A stretch of 51,401 nucleotides of DNA, from assembly GCA_016206685.1 (NCBI GenBank), contig JACQRB010000060.1, forward strand, positions 1-51,401, given 5' to 3'. Source of the stretch: Candidatus Omnitrophota bacterium (lineage in GTDB: Bacteria; Omnitrophota; Gorgyraeia; Aquiviventales; Aquiviventaceae). Below are positions 26,359-37,100 of this stretch, one piece after another. The notes under the pieces were generated by a model. It saw only the letters and a list, made by a program, of their open reading frames with translations. It did no database searches and was not told where the DNA came from. The translations under genes were made by a program, and so were the position numbers. Every line of letters begins with the position of its first letter. Within the stretch, counting starts at the first letter, position 1.

Positions 26359-27690
26359 TTAGGGGCGACGGGCTGTGGACGACGCGAGGGAGGTTTGCCT
26401 GGCTTCTTCGCGCTGCTTGACGTCCTGCACCGCCTGCGCCACCTGCAGCGGACTCTCCTCCCCGATGAGGATGGATTGGATGCCTTTGTCAAACGCCTCG
26501 ATCACCGTCGAGCGCTCCTGCACGTCGAAGAGCCTGGGGTGCGCGACGGCGTGCATGTCATCCGCAAACGCGGCGAGCGCCGGCGGCAGGTCGGCCGCCG
26601 CAAGCTCGTTGGCGGGAATGTTGTGGGTCGCCTCCAGGAGGAAACGCTGCTGCGGCTGTGCGGTGAGCCACTGCAAAAACGCGACCGCCGCCTCCTGCTT
26701 GGGGGACTTGGCGTTCACCATGAAGCTGGAGCCCGCCCCGCCCCAGGTCACCATCGTGCGGTCCTTGCGGAGGGGGGGCGGCATCATCACCCCGTAGTCG
26801 AGGTCCGGGTTCATCCCCTGATAGACGTTGACCCCCCAGGTCCCGTTGAAGGCGAACACCGCGCGCCCGTTGGCGAAGAGCTGCTCCGCGCGCTTGTTGA
26901 CCATCGTCACGACGCCCTCAGCCGGCAACCCGCTCGCGCGCAGCTGCTCAAAGACGCCCAGCACCTCCAGCCACCGCGGGTCGGTGTACGGGATTTTCCC
27001 TTTAAAGGTCGCCTCCACCTGCTTCTGTCCCATGACATGGATGGCGTAGTCCGTCGCGAAACAGTCAATGAGCCACAGCTCCGCCCACCCGCTCACAAAC
27101 CCCAGCACCCCGTGTTGCTTGGCGAGTGCGCCCACCCCCAAGAACTCCTCCCAGGTTGCGGGCGGATGCTCCGGGTCCAGTCCGAGCTCCTTCAGGAGCC
27201 GCTTGTTGTAAAACATCTGGATGTTCATGACGTCAAGGGGCACGCCATACATCCCCGGGGGCACGCCGTAGGGGTTGTGGTGATCGAAGGTGTTCATGGC
27301 GAGCGCGATTGGGAAGAACGTGCTGCGCCAGGAGGCGCCTCGGGGGGTCACGGGCTTCGCCATCGCGGCATCCAGCGTCAGGAGGTGCCCGGCCCGGATG
27401 AAGCTGGCGAAATCGCGCATCTCGCCCAGCACCCCGAAGATGTCCGGTAACCCGTTGGTCTGCGCGGCGGCGCGCACTTTCTGGATGTACAGGTCGGAGG
27501 GCGCGTAGAGCTCAAACCGCACCGGGATGCCCTGCTGCTGGGTGTAACGCTTGGCCAATTCCGTAAAGGCCTCTTCCCGATCGGTCATCCAGTGCCAGAT
27601 GCGAAGCGGCCGGTCCGTCGCTGAGCGGTTGGCGCGGCCGCATCCCCCAAGCCCGACGAGCACCGCAACCAGCACCGCCGCGCGTCGCAT
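26359..27690 (-). CDS. ABC sugar-binding lipoprotein (family 1 extracellular solute-binding protein)
   Basis: 443 residues. The lipobox GLGGC places the lipidated Cys at residue 17. The mature protein has the MalE-type fold: LRIWHWMTDREEAFTELAKRYTQ at the start, GVPLDVMNIQMFYNKRLLKELGL in the middle and repeated Trp/Tyr residues suited to sugar stacking. It delivers an oligosaccharide to the permease pair encoded directly downstream. The substrate cannot be read from sequence; the neighbouring GH94 and exported hydrolase suggest a beta-glucan fragment. Confidence 0.93.
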   Translation of the reverse strand: MRRAAVLVAVLVGLGGCGRANRSATDRPLRIWHWMTDREEAFTELAKRYTQQQGIPVRFELYAPSDLYIQKVRAAAQTNGLPDIFGVLGEMRDFASFIRAGHLLTLDAAMAKPVTPRGASWRSTFFPIALAMNTFDHHNPYGVPPGMYGVPLDVMNIQMFYNKRLLKELGLDPEHPPATWEEFLGVGALAKQHGVLGFVSGWAELWLIDCFATDYAIHVMGQKQVEATFKGKIPYTDPRWLEVLGVFEQLRASGLPAEGVVTMVNKRAEQLFANGRAVFAFNGTWGVNVYQGMNPDLDYGVMMPPPLRKDRTMVTWGGAGSSFMVNAKSPKQEAAVAFLQWLTAQPQQRFLLEATHNIPANELAAADLPPALAAFADDMHAVAHPRLFDVQERSTVIEAFDKGIQSILIGEESPLQVAQAVQDVKQREEARQTSLASSTARRP

Positions 27691-27696
27691 CGAGCG

Positions 27697-28077
27697 TCAA
27701 TACTCGATGGTGCCCAGCGCTGCGATATCCGGACTGAACGCCACGGCCAGCCCCAGTAGCGCGTCCTCGGCCTGGCGCTCTCCCTCGCGCCGCCCCACCG
27801 GCAACGGCTCCAGGCGCGTCACCCAGCCCTTCCCCAGCACCCGGGTAAATGGGAACAGCCGCGCCTGCTCAGGCGGAATCGCGATCGAGCAGATCACCGC
27901 GTCCCCGAGCTTCAGGACACACGGGGTCTGCGTATAACAAAAGACGCCGGCGAGGCTGAGGTCTTTCACCTGCCCCGTCACCGGCTCAGCAGACGCGTCC
28001 TGGGTGACCGGCCGGATGGCCACCGGCACATCCAGCTCAGCCCGTCGGAATCGCCGCCGTTCCATCGCCGTTTTCAT
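27697..28077 (-). CDS. PilZ-domain protein, probable cyclic-di-GMP receptor
   Basis: A 126-residue protein that is essentially one PilZ domain. The two ligand motifs are recognisable: the Arg cluster RRRFRR near residue 6 and DLSLAG (consensus D/N-x-S-x-x-G) near residue 43, followed by beta strands. PilZ proteins bind c-di-GMP and alter polysaccharide production, motility or transcription. It is the first gene after a candidate promoter and lies 6 bases before the sugar-binding lipoprotein gene, so it may couple c-di-GMP to the glycan locus. Confidence 0.85.
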   Translation of the reverse strand: MKTAMERRRFRRAELDVPVAIRPVTQDASAEPVTGQVKDLSLAGVFCYTQTPCVLKLGDAVICSIAIPPEQARLFPFTRVLGKGWVTRLEPLPVGRREGERQAEDALLGLAVAFSPDIAALGTIEY

Positions 28078-28119
28078 GAACTCACCCGCTCCGTCTCACG
28101 CAACCTTAAATCTTCCAGT

Positions 28120-28148
28120 ATCCTAACAACTTTAAAGAAGTCTTGCAA
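28120..28148 (-). promoter_or_regulatory. Candidate promoter for the PilZ/ABC/glycan operon
   Basis: On the minus strand TTGCAA (28143-28148), 17-base spacer, TAGGAT (28120-28125), with the same TTGTTAGGAT context as the mreB promoter. Two direct CAACTTT repeats (28127-28133 and 28146-28152), 19 bases apart, overlap it and could be a regulator site. Predicted leader is about 36 bases. Confidence 0.45.
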
Positions 28149-28164
28149 CTTTGCGAACGGTGGG

Positions 28165-31100
28165 TTACGCCTGGCTCAGCACGGCTTCCTGGTCGCGGAT
28201 CACGGCTTCGGCGGCTGGGGAGATCGCCAGCTCCGGGATGGTAAAGACCCCGGTGCCGTCTGACACCAGATCAAACTTGGCCCGCACGCGCTCGCTGAAC
28301 TGATCCCCTGCTACCGCGGCTTCCGCCGCCGCCATGATCACGTTCCAATCCAGCACGGCGTGGTCTGACGCCGCGCCCGGTCGCAAGGCGAACGCCGCCA
28401 CCTGCTGTCGCGAACGCTGCTCCAGCGCCAACTTCATGTCGCGCGCCCAGTCTTCAGGACCCACCACGAGTGCCACCTGCGCGCCCGGCACGCCCAGGTG
28501 CTCCAGCCGCCCCGGCAGGCTCCTGAGCAGCCCCTCCACACCATCCGCCTCATCCACCCGGAGGAATTGCAGCGACCCTTTCCAGTCCTCCAGCCCCTGA
28601 ATGCCGGCGGTGCGCAGCGCCTCTTGCAGCACGAGTTGCAGGTCGCGCTCAAGTTCCTGCAACGCGATCGCCAGCGGCACTCCGCGCTCCTTCAGTGCCG
28701 CCTCATGAACGATCACGACGCGTGGGTGGTCCATGTCCACCATGGCTTCCGCCTGCTCCGGGGTGGCGAGCGTATTCTCAAACAGCCCTGACAGGGCAGG
28801 ATCGCGCGCCAATGTCGCCTGCGCGATGAGCCGCTCATCCGCCACCGGCGCCACCGCCCCCGGCTGGGCGCGGCTGCTCAGGAATGCCGCCTCGAGCGCC
28901 TCCGCATAGTCCACGATGGCGCCAAGCGCGCCACGCAAGCGGCTCAATACGCTCTCAACCCGTCCCTGCAATTCTTCCGGGATGTCGCTCCGCTCAATCG
29001 CGGCTGTAACCTCACCCACCACCTCGGTCCATTGTCGCTCGAACTCGCCGGCTCGCTGCGTTTCTTGAGCCAGCGCGTTGCGCTCGCCAACTGGCGGGAT
29101 CGGCTGCGACGCGAACCAGTTCATGGTGTCCATCATGAGGCGATCGTGCTGCTGGGCGATGCGCTCATCAATGACTTCAATCATCTCTCTCGGCGCTTCC
29201 TCGAGTCGCAGGAACGCCTGCATTAGAAGATCGCGCCGCTCCTGGAGGCTCAGCTCCACGCCGCCGCGAGGCGCCTTCTTCGAGGGCGCGGGGCTATGCA
29301 TGGCGAGGATGGCAACGAGGTTCGCATCCACCCATCTGGGCGGCGTAGGTCCCTCGAGGCGACCTGTCATCTCATACTCGCCATTGGACAGACGTGAGAA
29401 CCGGGCTCGAGCGATGGAAAGCACGCTGCCCCGCTCGCTTAAGCCGACGATCTCCTCTGGCCACGCCACCCCGACGCTGAGCACCCGAATCGTTTCTCGC
29501 CCAATCGAGGCGTATCGAAATCGTCCACCCCGCACCAACGCCTCAAGGCGCGCCTCGATGCCCGCGTCGTCTTCTGCTGCCTTCGTCACCGGCGCCCCGC
29601 CGCGGAGCCCGCCCGCCCGCAGCGCGGCGAGCGTGCTGCCAAGATAGGGAACGATCTGCTCTTCGAAATTGTGTTGCCGAAGCAGCCCCCTAGCAAATGC
29701 GTCTCGTTTCTCCGGCGGAATGTTGAACTCTTCGGCGAGCGCCAACGCCTGAAGACTGCGGGATTCCAGGAGGCGTCCCCCCACATCACCTGTGACCTCC
29801 TCCGGCTTCATATCTAGCGCCTCGGCGATGGCACGCTTGGCCCGCGCCGTGATCTCCTCGAGCGTCAGCAACGCGGCGGCGGCCTCGGCTTCAATCAGCT
29901 TCGCGCCCACGACATACACAGCATCGACGACGCGGGCCGAATAGCCCCATTCATTGTCGTACCAGAAGAGCTGACGAACGAGATAGCGGTTCCCTCCGAG
30001 TGGCGTCACCTGCGTCCCCTCCTCGAGCAGAATCGAGGATTCCGAACGTCCCACGATCTGCTGCGAGCCAACCAAACCGGCTTCGACGGCGAGAATGCCT
30101 TGCAGCTGATCGGTGGCGGCCAGTTTGCGAAAATGCTCGTTGACCCCTTCAGCAGTCAACGGCATCCTTTCTGGGACCTCGACAATATTTGTGACCACAG
30201 AAATTGAGCCGGTGCCCGTGGGAACGCGCAGCGCCGTTCCGGATAGTTTGCCCGCAAGATCCGGCAGGATCGGCACGGTCGCCCGGTCCGCGCCGGTCTC
30301 GGTGAGGACCATGTTACGCGGAGCTGCTCGCCCCCGTTCCCGCCGCCTGTCGAAGCCATCGGTCAGGCGTTGCGTCCCGGTCACCGCGTGGGTGGTGCCC
30401 AAGACCCCTGCGAGCACACGGTATGGTCCCTGCTTGGCGATGGACATCGGAGGGGCATAGCTATTCGTCGTGCACGAGGCGCAATCGATCACTTCGGCAT
30501 CAGCCGGAAGCTGGTCCTCGTTGACGCCAAGGAGCAGCGAGAAGTCCGCCTTGTGCTCGTCGGCTTTCTTCGCGTCGCTCGGATTCGTCAAGATGACCCT
30601 TTTCGCGCCGGCTTCAAGATGACCGGCCAGGGCCTCCTTCGAGACAAATTCTCCCGTGGCATCCACCGCAATATCCACCTCGTGCCGGACCCACGGGAGG
30701 CCCTTAAGAATCCGCTGGCTATAGACCCAAATTCGCTGACCCTGGATTTCCAGCCAATCTCCGGTCTCATCTTTGCCCAGCTCTATAGGAAGGGAAAATT
30801 CGCCATGCTCAGTATCATGCTGCAGGGCGTACTTCAAGTACTCGGCAGACCGAGCGTTCACGGCCACAACTTGGATCTGATCAGGCCGATGATGCAGCAG
30901 GAGCTGACGCAAAATCGTCAATCCCGTGCGTCCGCCCGCCCCGTTGATCGCGACGCGAATCGGGCGCTTCAGGTGCAGGCCATCAGCGAATTTGCTCGGT
31001 TCCATCAACGAGCCTCTGACAACGCCGCTCTCGCCGCTATCATAGAAGACTTTCAGGTCGATGAGGCTGCCAAGACCGTCCACTTCCTTCACGACCAGGG

Positions 31101-34100
31101 TATCCGCATCGACCACGGCCGTCGCGTTGACATCCTGCACCATGGATGAAGCCTCTGTCGCTTGGACTTGGATCCCCGCAGCCCGGAGCGCTCCTACCAC
31201 ACGGTAGCCCTCGACTTTCTTCGGAACCAGCAAGGTGAGATGCACAAATGTGGGGCCCGGCGTGACATTTACGCCAATTACGGTCCCCGTAGCCTTCGGT
31301 GAACGCCCGACTACAATGTTATTCGGGGGAACCAGCAGGCGCTTCTCGCCCCGATAGGGCACGAGCGGCATCGGCTGATCGGTCGATGACCGCACGACGG
31401 TCGGGACCAACGCAGTCACCCCGCCGAACTCTTCGGATCGAAACACGTCAATGAGCGGCTTCAAGCGTTCAAGCGAGCCCTCGATCTGTTCAGCCACGAA
31501 ACGCGCTTCTGCACCCTGCTGGACTTTCTCGGGAACTTCTTCATAGGATACAAAATGACCTGCGACATAGGTGTACCGGCGGCCATCAATGTCGATAATT
31601 TTCACCCAGTGTTGAACAAATTGAGCGATCCGCTGAGCCGTGTCCACATAGCTGTCCTGCAGCGCCTGAATCCATTTCGGTGGACGCTCCAACGGCTTGT
31701 CGTTCAGGACAGTCAGTGAGTCATCAGGAAGCGCCTGGGGGACGGTCAGCGCGAGTGAGAGGAGATACTGCATCGCCCGCGGATCGCCTTGCTCGGCCAG
31801 TTGGCCTATTTCTTCCAACACCGCGCGATGCACATTGCTCAGGATCTCACGGCCACGCACTTTACCGTTCTCCTCCGATGAAGGCGCGTTGTACCACCAG
31901 AGCGACAAGATCGCTTCCTGGTGCGTGAGCCCGAAGATGCTTTCAAAAATCGGATGGAGCACTGTTTCGGTGACGGCACTCGTGCCCGTCTGCGGGAAAT
32001 AGGTCTTCACGTACTGCTCCGTCATGTAGATCTTGAGGGTAGCGGAGCTTTCCTCATACTCGGATAGCTCATAGGCCCCCCCTTCAAACAGATCGCCGAA
32101 GTGGGTTTGGGTTCCTAAATCGACCAGCACGATCTCAATATTTTTAATCGGTTTCCCTGCATATTCAGGCATCTGAGCGCTGACCGTCAGTCCCAGCTTG
32201 GCGATGCCAGCGGCACCTTCTCCGTTCGACAGAACCCGACCCAGGGCGCTTAACAATTCGGCCTGCTGAGCCGCGCGTACGTCACCGACCATGAACGGTG
32301 GCCGACCGTGACGGTAGAGGAGGTCGCCCATCCGTTGCAGCCAGCCAGGGTGGCTTTCATCGAGGGAACGCTTGCTGGCGGACGCGATCTGCTCGAGCAT
32401 CGCCCGGTGCGCGTCAGACCCCCTGGGAATGTCGCCCACACCGATGCCAGGCAGCCGTAGCGTAATGGCCTTGCCCACTGGCGCGTCGCCGCGCGGACCG
32501 ACCTGCGGTGCCTTCGTCTGGTTGATGAAGGACCACGTGCGCTCAAGGACCTGTTTAACCGTCGCCGAAGGCATTACGTCACCCAGGAGCCCGTAGAACG
32601 TCCCAAGCTGGTCTGCCGGGATGCCGGACTCTGCAGCAAGCGCGCGGGCGATGTTGCGGGACTGCCACGCCACCCATTCTTCGGAACTAACAGACGCATC
32701 TCCTGAGCCGGTCGTTCTCAGGATCAGCTCCCTTAGACTATCCGTAGCGTTGACGTCCTCAGGCTTCACCTTGAGCACCCCGGCGATGACTTTCTTCCCA
32801 TCGCCCAGGAAGTCTTCCTTCGCCGTGGTCGCGCCGCCGTGAGGACCGACCTTCGGGCGGGCGAGCACCAGCGTGAATCGCCTGGCGTCGGAATCGTAGT
32901 CGGCGTTCACAACCCCCAAGTCAGGCAAGGCTTCACCGTCCAGGAACTGGCGAGGATTCGCCACCCGGCGACCGTCCTCCCACGACACATCCAGTACGAT
33001 GCCCTGCTGATGATCGAGCACCTCATGCAAGAAGCCGCGCGCCTGCCGCACGGTCCAAATCGCGCCAGCCGGCAGGGCGTCCTTGCCGCCCGGATACCTG
33101 GCAAGGAGCTGGTCGGTCTTCGCCTGCACCGCGTCCAGCACGGCTCTCGCCTGGGCGATGAAGGCGTCGGCTTGCTTCTCCGACACGCCGAGTTTCTGAA
33201 GCAACGGGTTGGGTCCTTGGTGGAGGGTGGACGCTTGACGCCAAACGCGTCCCCACTCGTGCAAGACCTCAAGCCCCTCCAGGATGAGGGAGGCGAGCGT
33301 CTCGGGCTTGGCGGCTTGCGGGTTTTGCAGCTCCTGCCGGGTCAGCCACAACAAGGTCTCAGCGTACAACTGACGCAAAGGGGTCTGCTGGATTTGCTTG
33401 GGGAATTGGATGGACAACTGGTTCACGATGGTCACGATGGCATACGCCTCGCTGACTTCACCCGGCGCGCCGCCGCCGACACCAGGCAGGTCATACACCC
33501 CCTGCTCCGAATTCCATATCGCGGTGATGTTGTGGTGAGCCTTTTGCCGAATCCGGGTGGGATCAGTCGGATGCTGCTCCCACTCCTCCGTATTGACTAA
33601 CCTGCCGTCTGCGAAGCGAGCTTCCCCCAGCTCAGGCAGTCCAATCCGTTCCTGCGCCACCTGCTCGAATCGCTGAGTATTCTGGCTGATTTCCGGCGCG
33701 CCGTCCTGTTGGGTCAGGCGCTGGCGCAGGAGCGCGCGCCGCTCCTCGAGGCTCACCGCCGCGGGGGGAGTCGTCTCTGGAGCGAGCGCCCGTCCTTTCT
33801 CAAGGAGCGCCTCCGCCTCCACTCGGTCAATACCAAAGCCTTCAACTTGATTCCAGAACAACCGATGGTTGTCTTTTTCATAGACCGCCAACCGACGCAG
33901 GGCGCTCTCGTTGCCCGCCCTCGCTTGCTCAAGCACTTTCAGGAACTGCTGAGAGCTGAGCCCGCCGCCGGTCGGATCTTTGCGCCCTGCTGGAGTGGCC
34001 GTGTAGAACTGGCCTGCGGTTGAACCCCGCAAGGCCAAGGCGTCGGGTGAAGGGGTGCCAGCCATCAGGCGAATGCTATCCCAGTAGCCAGTTCCAGTTT

Positions 34101-37100
34101 CCCGATTACCATCGAACGCCGTGTAGCCGTGCTCCCTCGCCGCCTGCTCTTTGGCTTGGTGCTCGGCATACGCCACCATCCCTCGCAGTCCGACGTCCAG
34201 GGCGAGCTCGTATGTACTATAGGTAATGCCATGAAACCCGAACGTCGTGATGAATTGATACTTGTATCCCAGCTTGGCCAGTTCTTTTTGGAACGTTTCA
34301 AGCTCTTCTGTTCCTAGATGTTTATCCCACGGCAAGTTGCCCGAGAGGTTGAAGGCCAGGGGTTTGCCAGGGTATTTGGCGTGGATCGCTTCGGCGAATT
34401 GCTTCGCATGTTCCATGGAGATTGCATGGTCCTCAAACCACAGCAAGTCTGAGTAGGGCGCGAACTCGAGCGCCGTGGCAATCGCGCGTTCGATGCCTGG
34501 CCTGACCAGGTAGAGCTGATCGCGGTTCCTCAATGGTGCCCACGTCCCCCGTTCGCCTGCTTTGAGTTCCGTCACAAATCTCCCTGGGGTGATTTCCACC
34601 TCTTTCCACTCCCCGGCAAACCCGTTTGCAACAGCTTGGTCATAGGTCATTTCCTCGCGGTCATTCGTGACTCCCAGAATAAACGACCGGTCCCGAGGAT
34701 CATCCCTGAGGAGGAACTGGGCGTGGAGCGCGTCGGTGCGTCCAATAATCACAAACGGCACCCCCATCACGTCCCCGGCCAATCGTTGACCCTTCAGGCC
34801 GGCAATCATTTTCGTGGTCGTGGTATTGCACGCCCCTTTGAGATGTCCACAGACCTTATCTTCTGGAACTTGATTCTCGTCGTGGCCTATGCCCGCACCC
34901 GCTTTGATGACCGCCCGCGTTTTCACGAAGGCATGCCGCTCGCTGCCAAGCGCTTCAAAATCCACGACATGGAGGGGCCGCCAATCCTTGCGGGTACCCG
35001 GCTGACCTTGCAAGGCGGCTTGACGTGCGGTAAATTGCGCGGCGTTGTTGACCCGACGCACCGTCCTGACCTGCGTCGCCGGTGAGGAGTAGAGACTGAG
35101 GTCAGAGTAGATCTCCTCGTCATCGTTATTATCCGCCGCGTCGTTCCACCCACTCCCGTAAGTCCCCAGAATAGCCTTGGTCTTCCCCATGCGCTTGAGT
35201 TGCTGGCGCGCTTGGAGGACCTGCGCCACTTGTTGGCTTGTGTAGACGCCCAATCCGAAGATGAACTCCTCGGGATCCTTACCATAAACGATCTCCCGGA
35301 ACTGCTCCGCGTTCTCCCTGGCAGTCGCGTAGGTTTCAATATCCAACGCCCCACGCAGCCTCAGGACGGCCTCGGCCATGGACTTCGGGCGCTGCTCCGG
35401 CGGCAGGTCGGCCGGGTAGAACTGCACAAAATCTTCCCAGGTGTAATCGCGCTTGATCCCGTAGAGCGCTTCCTCTTTTTTCCACTGTGCCTCGAGCTCC
35501 TCGGCTTCCCGTTGCAGTTCAGAGGTCGCAGGCACCGGTTGAATGAACGACGCCTCATCGGGAGCTTTGGCCATGTCCTCTTGCATGAGAGAGATCGGGA
35601 TGCCCAGCAGTACCGCCGCGCGCTCCGCCGCCTGCTCGCCTGTCAGCTCTCCGAGATACACCTGCGCCAGCAGCCCACGCAGCACCGGAGCTTTCTCGGC
35701 GCGCTCCGAGAGAATGTTGACTCTGCGCTCAAGTAACGCATCGGAGAACGACGCAACGGCGTCGCGATGCTCTGCCGGCACCCGCGCCAGAGCGTCGGCT
35801 GCCTGCTGGGTTTCTCTCTCCAGAGCCGCCGCGGCGGCTTGTTTCTGTTCTTGATCCCGAATCCACTGGATGTCCTGGCCAATCTTGCCCAGATCAGTTG
35901 TTGACTCGGTTTGCTTGGGGGCGGTTTGCGAATCGCTGCCAAACTTTTCGACATAGGCGATGATCTGATCAACAGTTCTCTGCTCGCGCAAGCCGTGATA
36001 GAACGCCTCGAGATCGACCAGCGGGATGAAGATGCCGAATTCTCCCTCGACCAGATTCGATCCGATGGCCCCGAGATGGGACGCTACCTCTAAATCCCCC
36101 GTCACCGCCTCAAGGCTCAGACCTAACGCGGCGGCAACGGCTCGCTTCACGTTCCCTGCAATGTCTTCTCTGTCCGTCGTCGCGCCGCCGCCGAGCAGTT
36201 TCCCTTGCTGTTTGAGCAGGGCGGTGGCGAGCGTTATGGCGTTCGGATCTGTCGGTTCAGTAGAGAGCCGGCTGATTAACTGCGCAGCCTGGCCCGCGAT
36301 CTCATCTTGTCCGGCGTACGTGGCGGAGGTCTTCAGCCGTCCCAAGTCGCGCAGGAGGACCTTCGGGTCGACTGCCGGCGCGGCGGGCGCTGCAGCCGGT
36401 CCGTAGCTGCTCCGGACGAGCTGCAGGTACCCTTGTCCGGGCTCCTGCGGATTCGACGCGAAGACCAGGGTGTTCACATGGGAGACCGCGCCTTCCGGCT
36501 GCACACCCGGCACATCGAATGGGAGTCTCTGGTCGGTGCGCCCGTCGCTCGCGAAGGTGAAGCTGCCGGCGATAGGCTCGGTGACCTGGCGTGACGAGAA
36601 GATCTTCCCAGCAAGCACCTCATTGATATCCCCATACGCTGCTCGGTAGCCGATGAGCTTCGTTTTAACTTTGGCTGCCTCCGGGTCCGACCAGTCGTCC
36701 TTCAACGCCATGCCTTTCTTCACGTTGGGGCTGACGACCTGAAATCCGGCGTAAGCACCGTCGCCGGTATAGGCTGAAGCGATAAGGGTGTTCCAGACCG
36801 CCTCCGTCATTCCGGAACGCCGCAAGAAAATCCGCAGCGGCCCTCCCTTCACGCCCAGCGTGGCGGCGACCGCCGGCTGGACCGTGCCTTCGGAGATCAC
36901 CTCATACTGGAGTCCGGTCCGTTCGCTGATGGCCTTCAGCTCCGCCACATCACCGGTATCCGCCGTGAGCGTTGTCACGTGCACCCGGCTGAGATCAGCC
37001 TCGCCATTGAGCGCTGCGATTCGTGAAATCAGCGTCTCAATCCCAAGACTTGGGTTGAGAAATTCCTCGATCGACGCAACCTGGTGCAGAGTTAACACCG

